Below are positions 1 through 9,600 of a stretch of 24,884 bases of DNA, in pieces; position 1 is the stretch's first letter; each line of letters begins with the position of its first letter. Source of the stretch: Strigomonas culicis (lineage: Eukaryota; Euglenozoa; Kinetoplastea; Trypanosomatida; Trypanosomatidae); the NCBI GenBank assembly GCA_000482145.1, contig AUXH01000269.1:1-24884 (forward strand). The letters run 5' to 3'. The notes under the pieces are model-generated. The model was not told the origin of the DNA. It worked only from the letters and a program-made list of their open reading frames with translations, and made no database searches. Position numbers and translations under genes: made by a program.

Positions 1-802
1 CCAGGTACGGGATGGGCGCCGTCACGGGAGCCGCCGCGCCGCCGTCCGCCGCCGCGCACGACAGCGTCTCCGGCCGCAGCTCCAGGTGGCGCACGTGCTG
101 GAAGTGGCCCGCCGCCGTCAGGAGCGCGTTCCGCAGCACGCGCAGCGTGTACATGGGCTCCATCCGCGGCACGGCCATCGCCTCGCCCTCCGTGCCCGCC
201 AGCGCCGCGTCCGCGCCGAGCGCCGGCGCCGCCCCTTGCGCCGCAGGCCGCACGTCGAAGAGCGGAAACAGAGGCGTGTCGTCCGCACCCTCCTTCAGCG
301 GCGACCGGATCGCCTCTCCCGCGGCCACCGGGTCCTCCTCCGGGACGTAGCCCAGCTTCACCCACACCGTCCAGCACCAGGGCATCAGCGTCTCGTCGAG
401 CCCGAAGCGGTCGCTCTCGTCGCCCAACGCACAAGGCAGGAGCGGCTCTCCGCCTAGCTGACGCAGGCGGTTGTGCAGCATCTTGGCGAAGAGGTTAAAG
501 CGGCCGTAAATGGAGTCCCCAAGACCGTAGACGGCGTATGTGAGGCCGGTGAGGGAAGGCGCGGAGGGCTGCAGCAACTGGTTCCATGTTCTCTGAAAGG
601 AGATGGGGGCCGACCCCTGGTTCGCCGTCGCGCCCAGAAAAAGAATGGGCGCGTCCCACGATATCCACTCCTCTGGGTTCGTATCATCCGCGGGTAAGCA
701 GTGCACCTGCGTCGCCCCGCGCTTCACCGCGTAGCGAGCGACGCGTTGGGCAATGCGCTCCGCATTGCCCGTTTGAGTACCGTAAAGAATATAGAGTGTC
801 AT
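1..802 (-). CDS. TAH18: NADPH-dependent diflavin oxidoreductase, Tah18/NDOR1-like (N-terminal part)
   Basis: The gene reads leftwards off the window; 267 codons are visible from the ATG at 802. Residues 4-18 (YILYGTQTGNAERIA) form the FMN phosphate-binding loop of a flavodoxin domain. The later block YGLGDSIYGRFNLFAKMLH and then PLLPCALGDESDRFG are typical of the short-N-terminus Tah18/NDOR1 branch rather than of cytochrome P450 reductase, which begins with a membrane anchor. An Ala-rich linker follows, then LTAAGHFQHVRHLEL, which resembles the entry to the FAD-binding domain; the FAD and NADPH parts lie outside the window. Known family role: electron transfer from NADPH through FAD and FMN to Dre2 in cytosolic iron-sulphur protein assembly. 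The start is the first ATG after a candidate splice acceptor. Methionine synthase reductase or another diflavin enzyme is a less likely alternative. Confidence 0.85.
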   Translation of the reverse strand, partial: MTLYILYGTQTGNAERIAQRVARYAVKRGATQVHCLPADDTNPEEWISWDAPILFLGATANQGSAPISFQRTWNQLLQPSAPSLTGLTYAVYGLGDSIYGRFNLFAKMLHNRLRQLGGEPLLPCALGDESDRFGLDETLMPWCWTVWVKLGYVPEEDPVAAGEAIRSPLKEGADDTPLFPLFDVRPAAQGAAPALGADAALAGTEGEAMAVPRMEPMYTLRVLRNALLTAAGHFQHVRHLELRPETLSCAAADGGAAAPVTAPIPYL

Positions 803-849
803 GACACGAGAAAAAAAAATAGTCGGTAGCTGTTGAGTAATGGGGAGTG

Positions 850-886
850 CTTGCGTACGGGAAGAAGAAGGCAAGTGGAAGAGAAG
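850..886 (-). promoter_or_regulatory. candidate spliced-leader acceptor for the diflavin reductase
   Basis: On the transcribed strand a C/T-rich stretch leads to an AG at 851-850. No ATG lies between this AG and the start codon at 802. A nearer AG exists, so the exact site is uncertain. Confidence 0.35.
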
Positions 887-1065
887 TGCTCTGTTTCAAT
901 TTGTTTTTGTAAGAATCGACAGCAGACGTATTGTATCTAAGAGAGCGCAGATACCTGTCATCGGATCAGTGTTCTTTTAGACTTCTTCGTATTTATTAGT
1001 AATGTAGTAGTAGGAGTAGTGTTACTTCGATAAGAAGAACAGGTCGTAAGCAATAGACACACACA

Positions 1066-3603
1066 CTAACGGAGAAGGCGCTGAGCTTCATTGCAGAAGG
1101 TGACGTTACTCACTGCCTTGACGTCAAAATCCCTGTTGCCGCCATAGAAGGTGCTGATGAACACGCTCAATTTGGTGTTGGCATCCGCAACTCGCTGCAC
1201 AAACATGTAGAAGAGCGAATAGATGAAAGTGTCGCTAATCTTTTGCAGATTGTTTTGCGGCGTGGGTCGCATTTGGCTGAAGATACCCTTCGTCACATTC
1301 TTGACGGAATCCCTCAGTTTGGAAAGCTGCTGCGACCAACCGTCGTGAAACTGCGTGGCGAGCACGAGCGTGTTCGCCTCGCTCACCGCATCGGGCAGCG
1401 TGGCCTCCGTCTTGGTGGGATTCTCGAAGAACTTGGCGCCCAGCGACGCATCCAGCACCGCGGCAAACTGGAACAAGTAGCCAAAGGTGCCCTTCGCGTC
1501 GCTGTCCGCCTCCACCACGTCCTGCAGGCACCGAGTGAGCTGCCGGTCGAGCGGGTTGAGGACGTTCTCCGAGGCCACGTAGACGGCTGCGTGAAGCTTC
1601 TTACTCTTGTCCTCGTCACTCGCGGCGGGGAGCAGGGAGCCGAGCACCGCCTCGTTGCGCGTGCGGAGGCTCTGCCAGGAGGACAGGATGAAGGACACGT
1701 TGACGGCCGCGAAGAGGCTCTGCGCCAGCTTGCTCTTGTGGCGTTGGGAGAGGCGCGCGACGAGCGAGAGAAGGCTCTGCGCGGAGTCACACACGTAGGT
1801 GGCCACGTGCGGGTCGTACACGCCACTGGTCGCACCCTGGAAGGTCTCGCAGCGGAACGGCGCCACGTTGAGGAACTCGATCTGCCCCAGCCGCTCCGCG
1901 GCCTCGGCCATGATGGGGTGCGGCGCGAGCGTCACGGCAAACGGGCGGTTGTCGGCGATCTGGTCCATCGTGGTGCCCTCCCCCGGCGCCTGGTGGAAGG
2001 CGGTCATCTTGAGGTCCGGCAGAAAGTTGAACACGAGCTTGTCGTTCTGGATCGCAGTGCGCAGGGAGCCCTTGAGGCTGGCCTTGGTGATCTCGAGGAT
2101 GCCACTGAGCAGCAAGAGCGGGATGGGGTCGAGCGACGTGCAGAGATACTGCTTCACCACCTCCAACGCGCGCAGCGACGCGAGGACGACCTCGCGGCTC
2201 GAGACCAGCGGGACGTCCTCCGTGATGGCGCTCTCCACCGCGCTGATGGCGCTCGCGAGCACCGACCGCGCGATCTTCTCCGACGAGTTGTAGTCCTCGC
2301 TACCTTCCGTGTTGCCCGCGACGCAGAAAAAGTTACCGATAAAGTGGCACTCGCTGGTGCAGACGTTCCCGATGGATTGGAGAGCACGCGCGAAGCGCCA
2401 GGTGAAGCTGTTCGTTGCGCTCAGCTCGGCCGCGCGCTTCTCATCCACGTGGAGCTTGCCGTACTTGACGCGCAGCGACGTGACGGCTTTCACCTCGTCC
2501 TCGAAGGTGGCCGACTGGAGCGAGCGGATGCTCACCTGGTTGGGTCGGGCACCCTGCGTGTCCGCAAGGCCGCGCATGTGCTGGCTCACGCTGCGCTCGC
2601 GGCGCGGCAGCACGCGCGCTGGGAAGGAGATGGGCGCCGGGTGCGCCTGGTTGCCGCGGGGAGCGCCGGCGTCGCGGTTGGACAGCATGTCGGTCGTCTG
2701 CTCTGCGGTGATGACCGGCTCCAGCGGGTGGGCGTGCACCTCGGCCGCCTCCACCATCTCCGCGACCAGCGCGCGAAACCACTTGACGAAGACGCCTGAC
2801 ATGCTCTTCACGTACAGCGCGGTCAGCTCGCGGGCGATGGGAATGTTGAAGAGCAACAGGAAGCGGAAGGCGTACTGCGCGGTCTGCTCGAGGACCTGCT
2901 GCTGCTGCTCCAGCTCGGCGACACTCCGGCACTCCGCGAGCGCGCTGATCGACCGCGACAGGTAGCGCCGCAGCTTGTCGCCCGCCTTCTGCGCCGCGCG
3001 CGTGAGCTTAGGCCGCAGCTCGTTGTCGACGGGGGAGCCCTGGATTGCCTTGTTCTGCGACAGGAAGGAGAGCTTGTGCACCACCTCGCGCAGGTTGGAG
3101 AGGTAGGTGCGGTCGACCTCCTTGTTCGCGATGTCCTCGCAGAAGGCGTCACACTCCTGCAGCACCGTGTACACCTCGTGGATCTTGTTGCTTACCTGCC
3201 GCCGGTGGGTGATGCTCCGCACGAGCACATCCGTGTTGGTCTGCATGTGCACGATGTCGTTCGCCGACTCCTCCAACTTGCGCAGGAACTCGACGATCTC
3301 CTCCTCGAACCCCACAATCTTCTTATCGCAGTCGTTCAGCTCGTTGTAGAGCTGGCAGATGCTATCCGCCTCGTTCACGTGGTCTTGGATGAATTCGTCG
3401 CGCAGGGACTGAAGGGCTTGGTCGTGCTGGCGCACCAGCGCCTCAAGGTCCTCGGTCGAGCGCAGATAGGAATTGAACATGCCGTGATCGGACTCACTGC
3501 CGATGAGATCGTCGATTTCCTTCATCTGTCGCAGCGCCTCCACCGCACTCTCTGTCGCGCCAGCAGCCGCGGCAGAAGTGGTTTTTGTATAAAGGGCACT
3601 CAT
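1066..3603 (-). CDS. VPS52: VPS52 subunit of the GARP/EARP tethering complex
   Basis: The protein has 845 residues from the ATG at 3603; eight further in-frame codons reach a GTG at 3627, which I reject as a start. After a short Ala/Thr-rich head comes a long helical, charged region (about residues 20-130, EDLEALVRQHD through HRRQVSNKI), followed by VDRTYLSNLREVVHKLSFL. This order matches the Vps52/Sac2 coiled-coil head. The middle (about 300-370) holds a Pro/Arg-rich polar insertion and the C-terminus is helical and ends in NEAQRLLR. The known role of the family is tethering endosome-derived vesicles at the trans-Golgi or recycling endosomes together with VPS51, VPS53 and VPS54 or VPS50. Human VPS52 has about 720 residues, so this one is longer, mainly through the insertion. 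Exocyst Sec3 is a distant relative with a similar fold and the main alternative. Confidence 0.78.
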   Translation of the reverse strand: MSALYTKTTSAAAAGATESAVEALRQMKEIDDLIGSESDHGMFNSYLRSTEDLEALVRQHDQALQSLRDEFIQDHVNEADSICQLYNELNDCDKKIVGFEEEIVEFLRKLEESANDIVHMQTNTDVLVRSITHRRQVSNKIHEVYTVLQECDAFCEDIANKEVDRTYLSNLREVVHKLSFLSQNKAIQGSPVDNELRPKLTRAAQKAGDKLRRYLSRSISALAECRSVAELEQQQQVLEQTAQYAFRFLLLFNIPIARELTALYVKSMSGVFVKWFRALVAEMVEAAEVHAHPLEPVITAEQTTDMLSNRDAGAPRGNQAHPAPISFPARVLPRRERSVSQHMRGLADTQGARPNQVSIRSLQSATFEDEVKAVTSLRVKYGKLHVDEKRAAELSATNSFTWRFARALQSIGNVCTSECHFIGNFFCVAGNTEGSEDYNSSEKIARSVLASAISAVESAITEDVPLVSSREVVLASLRALEVVKQYLCTSLDPIPLLLLSGILEITKASLKGSLRTAIQNDKLVFNFLPDLKMTAFHQAPGEGTTMDQIADNRPFAVTLAPHPIMAEAAERLGQIEFLNVAPFRCETFQGATSGVYDPHVATYVCDSAQSLLSLVARLSQRHKSKLAQSLFAAVNVSFILSSWQSLRTRNEAVLGSLLPAASDEDKSKKLHAAVYVASENVLNPLDRQLTRCLQDVVEADSDAKGTFGYLFQFAAVLDASLGAKFFENPTKTEATLPDAVSEANTLVLATQFHDGWSQQLSKLRDSVKNVTKGIFSQMRPTPQNNLQKISDTFIYSLFYMFVQRVADANTKLSVFISTFYGGNRDFDVKAVSNVTFCNEAQRLLR

Positions 3604-4400
3604 GTTGCTTTGGGGGTTCTGCCTCACAGCTTAAAAGGTGTACGTTAAAAGAGAGCACGGATAAAACAATGCTGCTACTCTATAGAGATGTATGTGCTTC
3701 TCCAAGTCGGATGAAAAAGAGCAAAATATATATATACTATGCTTCAATACAAAAGAGAATGGTATATACAACGACGTGAATAAAAACAAAGAGATTATTT
3801 GAGAAAGAAAGGGTGCAACGGTAGGTTCATATGGGCCAACAGGTGTATACGTGTAGGTATACAGAAGTGAAGCACACAAAAGCTCATGTTATTATATGAG
3901 AAAAGAAAAAAGATAGAATAGAGGCCAACGCGAATGTTAATGTGTACCAATGCGACGCAAACCGCAAAGGAAAAAAACAAAGAAAGTAAAAAAAAAACAA
4001 GATCCGCCTTTTAAACGTTCATCTTTCTGCTTGTTAGTTTCTGCTTTCTTCGTGTTTCCGCAAGGAGGATAAAAATGGAACAGCGCAACAACGATAGAAA
4101 AAAAAAGAGAAAAAACAGTTTAATACACCTATTATGCGTTACTCTGTTTGTCACAACATCAAAACGAATTCACGATGCAAAGAAAGGGCAAAACAAAGTG
4201 AGAAATACAGCATCCATCAGTACAATCAGCACGTATTCGGCACCGTCCAGTTGATACTACAATCTTTTTTCTCTCTCCCGGATGGTATGCTGAAGTGGGG
4301 CACTGAGGAAACTACCTTCTTTCTACTATTGTTCTTTGCAACGCTTATTTATTATTCTTCTTATCATTACGTTTTTATCGGTCACATGTAGGTGTTTTAT
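3604..4400. other. intergenic spacer between CNNM and VPS52
   Basis: About 800 bp of AT-rich, low-complexity sequence with many A runs on the plus strand. It should hold the CNNM 3' UTR and poly(A) region and the VPS52 5' UTR. The short open frames here translate to Phe/Leu/Tyr-rich or Lys-rich low-complexity peptides. I see no RNA gene or mobile element. Confidence 0.6.
3630..3660 (-). promoter_or_regulatory. candidate spliced-leader acceptor for VPS52
   Basis: Transcribed-strand pyrimidine stretches (CTCTCTTTT and CACCTTTT) end in AAG at 3630. The implied 5' UTR to 3603 is about 26 nt and contains no ATG. Confidence 0.35.
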
Positions 4401-6113
4401 TCAGTTACTCGATGTGGGTGTGTTGGCGTCGCTGACGCTACACGCAGAGAGGATGTCCACAAAGGACTCTTTTGTGATCTGCAGCAGCATCGAGTCTTGC
4501 ACGACGCGGCAGTTGAAGGTGGGGATGAACAGCTCCATGGTCAGCGCATCCGTCGCGACGACGGACCAGCTGCTCATCTCGAGGGCGATGCCCTCCTTGC
4601 CGGCAAAGACCTCGAGCCGGCCGGAGATCACGAGCGTGAACACGGTGGATGGAACGCCCTCGCGGTAGAGCCACACGTTCTGCTTGTCCTCCAGGTCGAG
4701 CCCGCGCGCGTCCTTCGGCGCCCGCACGCGGTGCACCGTCGCGAAGCTGGTGAGCGCCTGCGTGAGGGTGATGACGCTGTGCTTGCTGAGCTCCGGGATC
4801 GACTCGCAGAGAAAGAGGGCGCACGCCTTGAGCTGGTTGGGGTTGATGTGCACGCGGCGCGAGCACTTGGCGTTGAGGCCGACCTGCCGCTTGAGCGGGA
4901 CGGTGCCGCCCATGACGGTGGAGATCTGCGCCTTCTGCGGCACCTCGTCGTACTCGTCGAAGATCTCGCTGTGGATGAGCTCCTCGATCACGTCCTCCAT
5001 CGTCACGAGGCCCTTCACCTCGTAGTACGGGTCGCCGTACGAGCGCTGCTGCACCTCTTGTACCAGCGCAATGTGGGACCTGCCGGTCTGGAAATACTTG
5101 AGCATCGATATCAGCTTCGTCTCCGACGGCACAATGTGGCAACGGCGGTTGTAAAACTTGACCAGCAGGAGCACCTTCGTGTTCTCGCGCGGGTTCGCCA
5201 TCAGCAAGTCCTTGGCGAAGAGCACGCCGATGATGTTGTTCTTGCTGGTCTGGTAGACCGGGATGCGGCTGTGCCCCTGGTCCGAGATGAGCTGGATCAC
5301 CTCCTCGTTCAGGCGCTCGTTCGCCTCCAGCATGAGCACCTCGTTGATGGGCGTCATGACCTCCATCACCGTCTTCTCGTGCAGCTCCATCGCGCCCACC
5401 ATGAGATCCACCTCGCCGGCGCCAATGCCGGACTCGGCGCTGCGCGCGGCGTGCATGAACATGAGCTTCTTCAGCTCATTGCGCTCGTAGATCTGGCCGG
5501 GGTCCTTGCCGATGAACTTGTCCAGCAGCAGGCTGAGCGGCTTGCACACGGGGCAGAAAATGAAGACGAAGAACTTCACAATGATAGCCGACTTGGAGCC
5601 GACCTGGAGCGCGTGGGCGGACATGAGCGCCTGGGGGATCACCTCACCGCCGAGAGTGGTGAGAGCGGTCGAGATGGCGGTAGCCATCCATCCGTGAATA
5701 TGCGAGTCCGTGATCTGCGCGATAAGGGTATTCACCATCACATTACCGAAGATGAGCGTGCAGAGCAGCTGGTTTCCCAACTGGCGTATAGGCAGAATCT
5801 TGGTCGCATACGTCTTGTCGGGCTCCGACCCGCTATCGGCAATGATCTCTAACGACAAGGTGTCCAGACCCAGGAGGGCCAGCGTGAGGCCCGCGAAGAG
5901 CGCGGCAAAGAGCAGCAGCACCGTATCGGCAATGATGAGAAAGGCCCAGCCGCTCTTGCCTAGGTCCACCTCCTCCACCACATCGCTGGAGTCTGAAATG
6001 TTCACGGCGCCGTACACACTCGTCATGGCCCACGCGAGCATGCATACGGCGAGGGACAGGCCCGCGCGCGAAATCCTAACGGTTCGGGACGCTGCTCCAC
6101 ACATAGGAAGCAT
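4401..6113 (-). CDS. CNNM/CorC-family membrane protein with DUF21, CBS pair and cNMP-binding-like domain
   Basis: The protein has 570 residues from the ATG at 6113; the frame continues upstream only to a TTG at 6170. Residues 14-35 are a hydrophobic leader like a signal peptide. DUF21 follows (about 54-200) with membrane segments near 56-80, 115-132, 143-158 and 176-198. It includes GEVIPQALMSAHALQVG at 156-172, close to the GE[IV]IPQ motif of animal CNNM. A CBS pair spans about 250-390 (EVMTPINEVL; GHSRIPVY; GVLFAKDLL; LVTMEDVIEELIHSEIFDE). The remaining C-terminus resembles the CNNM cyclic-nucleotide-binding-homology domain. Animal and yeast relatives (CNNM1-4, Mam3) act in magnesium efflux or its control and bacterial CorC is a magnesium exporter. 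Transport by this protein is inferred. It probably sits in the plasma membrane or an endolysosomal membrane. Confidence 0.88.
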   Translation of the reverse strand: MLPMCGAASRTVRISRAGLSLAVCMLAWAMTSVYGAVNISDSSDVVEEVDLGKSGWAFLIIADTVLLLFAALFAGLTLALLGLDTLSLEIIADSGSEPDKTYATKILPIRQLGNQLLCTLIFGNVMVNTLIAQITDSHIHGWMATAISTALTTLGGEVIPQALMSAHALQVGSKSAIIVKFFVFIFCPVCKPLSLLLDKFIGKDPGQIYERNELKKLMFMHAARSAESGIGAGEVDLMVGAMELHEKTVMEVMTPINEVLMLEANERLNEEVIQLISDQGHSRIPVYQTSKNNIIGVLFAKDLLMANPRENTKVLLLVKFYNRRCHIVPSETKLISMLKYFQTGRSHIALVQEVQQRSYGDPYYEVKGLVTMEDVIEELIHSEIFDEYDEVPQKAQISTVMGGTVPLKRQVGLNAKCSRRVHINPNQLKACALFLCESIPELSKHSVITLTQALTSFATVHRVRAPKDARGLDLEDKQNVWLYREGVPSTVFTLVISGRLEVFAGKEGIALEMSSWSVVATDALTMELFIPTFNCRVVQDSMLLQITKESFVDILSACSVSDANTPTSSN

Positions 6114-6126
6114 TTTTTTTTCTTTG

Positions 6127-6158
6127 CTATATAAATAGGAGAAGAAAAAAGAAAAACT
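6127..6158 (-). promoter_or_regulatory. candidate spliced-leader acceptor for the CNNM gene
   Basis: A transcribed-strand stretch of T and C ends in TATAG at 6127, 13 nt before the ATG. A second AG follows CCCCC at 6157. Either would exclude the in-frame TTG at 6170 from the mRNA. Confidence 0.4.
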
Positions 6159-6298
6159 GGGGGAACGCAAAACGCAAATAGAACGAAAAAAAAGTAATAA
6201 GGTTGATTACGCTTATGGGGGGGGGGTCTTTTTCTTGATCCAACGGATCAATTGTCAATGAACACTACAAGAAAAGAAATGATAAACAATTAACTATG

Positions 6299-6326
6299 CA
6301 CACACACACACACACACACACACACA
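6299..6326. repeat. (CA)14 microsatellite
   Basis: Fourteen uninterrupted CA units, giving UG repeats in the transcribed strand, within the spacer upstream of the CNNM gene. Confidence 0.95.
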
Positions 6327-6616
6327 ACGGTAAACAAAAGAGAGGGGAAAGGAGAGAAATACCATAGTGGGAGAAAGAGACACGCTTCTGACAACGCAAT
6401 CCTGTATGCATCATGCGTTGTTTATGTGTGAAAGAAAAGCCAGACAGAGTCTATATATCTTTCTGAACAGCTGTAGAGATACCACATGGCAGAAAAAGGA
6501 AAAAAAAATGTGTTAACTAGAAGTATTGAACACCTGGAAAGTGCCCAACGAAAACTAAAGGAAACGAAAAAAAGGAAGAGAACAAAAGAGAAAATTTGAA
6601 GCGAGATAAAAGAGGT

Positions 6617-9600
6617 TTACTTTTCTTGCAAGAGGTCCCGCAAAAAGGCGCGGCCGTCATCTGTATGGAGCAGCTGGCGCAAGGCGTCCGCGGTCGAGCT
6701 TGCCGTCGCGGCGTGGACACTCGGCCTCCCGACGCCGGCCGACGCGGCGCCGCCGCCGCGCATGTATTCCGTGCTCACCTGCACCACCTCCGATGCCAAG
6801 TGATCAATCGACGGCGGCCGTCGCGTGTTGCAGGGCGACACCCCATACGCCGGCGCCTGGGGCCGCGGCGCGCTGCGGGGGCCGCCACGCAGCGGCCGCC
6901 GCGGGCCGCCGCTCTCGCGCTCCTTCCGTTCGCCGAAGCCGCTCGCGCGCCGCACGGGGCCGTCCCGCGCGGCCGGCCGGCTCTCCTGGAAGGAGGACCG
7001 CGGCAACGCGTCGCCCCTTCCCCATCCGGGAGAGGCGAACAGGTTGACGGAGTCGCGCGGCGGCGGCGCGCCATAGAGAGCGCCAGGGGGTGGAGAGGGC
7101 GCCGGTGGCGCAGCGGGCGGCTGGTGGTCCATGTGCTGGGCTGTCAGGGGCGCTGTGGCGGCCGTTGACGGGCCTGTTGCGGTCGACAGAAGCTGCGACA
7201 GGAAGTCATCCACGTTCTCCTCCTTCCCCGCTGCTGGGGCCTGGGCACCCTCTGCTGTGGCGCGTGAGGGCGCAGCGGCGCCGTCCAGCGGCTTGCGCTG
7301 GATCTTCCGAGTCGCAGCCCGCGCCTCGCCGGGTGGTGTATCCCCGGACACGGTCGTCTTCTCCTCCCCCTGCTGCAGCGCCAGCTGCTGGGCGGCCAAC
7401 TCATCCAGCAGGAGCTTGTGCAGATCGCACACCGCCTCCGCCTCCCTCTCACCCCCCTCCGCCATGTCGGCAGCCGGTGGGGCGTCGCGCGCCAGCTCGG
7501 CGGCGGGTGTCGGACCCGCCGCCGCATCGCCCCTCCCAGCCACGTCCAGCGGGTCTGGGGGCACGGTGGCACCCGCTGGGGGGGCGGCCGTGCGTCGCGC
7601 CGCTCCGTCTTCCACCGCACCCTCCGCTGCGCCCGTGCCTGGCAGCGCGGACGGGGTGTGGGCCGGCGCGTGGGGGGACGTCGCCGCGGCGGCGGCGCCC
7701 CCCCGCGGGCCGCGCCAGACCTCCGGCCCGCAGAGGCGCTGCAGCTCCCGCAGCAGCGCCGCCTTCTGCTCCAGCGGCGCCCCGTACACGCGCGTCGGGT
7801 CCCGCAGCAGGTGGTGCACATCGCACACGGGCGCGCGCTCGGACGCGCCCGCCGCGGGCGACGCGCGGGGCCACGCGAACTGTAGGTGCCGCTCGAGGCG
7901 CAGCGTCAGCGCGCGATCGCGCAGCTGTCGCCTGCGCCGCTCGCCCGCGCCCGGGCACCGCAAAAAGGACAAGGCCTGTAGCTCGCCCTCCACGCCGTGG
8001 CTGTGCCGCGAGAGCAGCTCGTGGGCAGCTGCGACGGACGCAGACGCAGCGTCGATCAAGGTGCGGGCGAGGGGCACGCGCGCGCTGGCGCTTGGCGTCC
8101 CCTCCACGGCCGCCGCCGCCGCGCCTGTCACGCTGACCGCCAACTGCAGCCCCTCCCGACGCAGAATCAGGGGCGCCAGCTCTCGGTGAAAACAGGAGGC
8201 GGCCGCGGCGAGCATGTCGTCGCCGAGGGGGTAGCCGGCGAACAGCGCCACGTCCGCGAGGCTGCAGAGCAACAGTGGCGCCGCTGCGCTCTCCGCCTTT
8301 CCTAAATGACCGGAAGGCAGAGGAGGCACAGCGCTCACCGTCGCCGGGCGCTCATCCCGTGCATCGCACGTGACGCAAAGACCCACGGAGGGGAGGCGGC
8401 CTCCCTGTAGGGCTGTCACCCACTTCTCCATCACCTCTTCGCTCCGCAGAGGAGCGTGCCACGCGTGCACACACGGCCTCTCGTCGCCTGCATCCCTTCC
8501 CTGCAAGGGAACGGCCGCCAGTGCACAGCCGGCGGCCGTCGACGGATCCGCCTCGAGCGCCACGAGGACTTTTTCCTCCGGGCGCAAGGCAGCACAAAGC
8601 GCTTCCCAGGTGTCGTGGCAGTGCACCCGGAATGTGACGCCGCCGCCGCCGCCGCTGTCGGGCCGCGTGTCACCCGCACTCGGCGCCAGAAGCGCGTGCG
8701 CGCTACGCGACACAAGGTCGTAAAACGCATCCGCCTCCCCCCGCCGCGGGTGCGCGAAGGAGGGGTGGAGACGGATGCGCGGTGCGTCGTCGGCCGCCCC
8801 CGTCGCTTCCACGGCGAAGGCAAGATCGGGGTGCGTGAGAATGGTCTCCACGCGCGGGAAGCGCTCGCGCGCAAAGTCCAGAAACCGTCGGTCTTGCGCC
8901 TCGCCAGCGGCGGCCCGCGTGACACACAAAAACCGCTCTTGGACGTGCCCCAGCGGGGCGAAAAACGTCGGGACGAGCCGCGCGACGAGATCCAGTGTGA
9001 CGTGGAACATGGCGGTGTGCTCGGGGAGCAGCAGGAAGTGGGCATTGCCCTTCCCGTACACGGCGCGCGCCACGGGCCCCGGGCACCCCACGCCGGCACC
9101 GGTCCAGAAGGTTTCCGCCGAAACGAGTCGGACGAGAGACCGGCCGGCGGCCCACTCCAGTGCGGCCGCGAACGGTGGCTGGCCGAGCGCCGCCCACTCC
9201 AGCCGGTCCTCCGGCGGCTCGTAGGCGTCGCGCGCCTCATGCTCCACGCGCTGCCGCAGCAGCGCCGTGGGGACGTAAAAGGTGGGCACCGTGCGCAGCA
9301 GCGCCTCCCATGTGCGCACCTCGCGCTGCTGGTGCGGGTCCGCCGGCGGCCCAACGACGGGGAGGCGCAGAGACGGCGTCACCCGCTGCGCCGCGCTGCA
9401 CGGGGCGTACGGCGACAGCAGCGGCGACAGCAGGGCCGCGGACACCCACGGCTGCCACCGGACGGTGACATCCTGGAGGCGCCCGCGGCCGGCCTCCGGC
9501 TCCCTCGCCGGGTCGAGCCCCTGCCAGTAGCGCACCTGCTCTGGGGTGCAGTGCGGCACGTCCATCAATAAGGGGGAGAGATGCAGCAGCTGCCGGGCGA

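Larger units (their letters stand above)
6114..6616. other. intergenic spacer with simple repeats
   Basis: This spacer holds a ten-base G run at 6217-6226, a CA dinucleotide repeat at 6299-6326 and A/G-rich low-complexity DNA. It should contain the 3' UTR of the 1116-residue protein gene and the CNNM 5' UTR. No gene is seen. Confidence 0.6.

Noticed and set aside
1243..2799. 518-codon plus-strand open frame opposite VPS52
   Set aside because: Shadow of GC3-rich minus-strand codons; composition is Arg/Leu/His/Gly-rich and no family is recognisable.
3604..3627. Eight-codon N-terminal extension of VPS52
   Set aside because: It would begin at GTG; the first ATG is at 3603 and a splice acceptor candidate lies just upstream.
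4392..5852. 486-codon plus-strand open frame opposite the CNNM gene
   Set aside because: Same shadow effect; it lies opposite clear DUF21 and CBS motifs on the minus strand.
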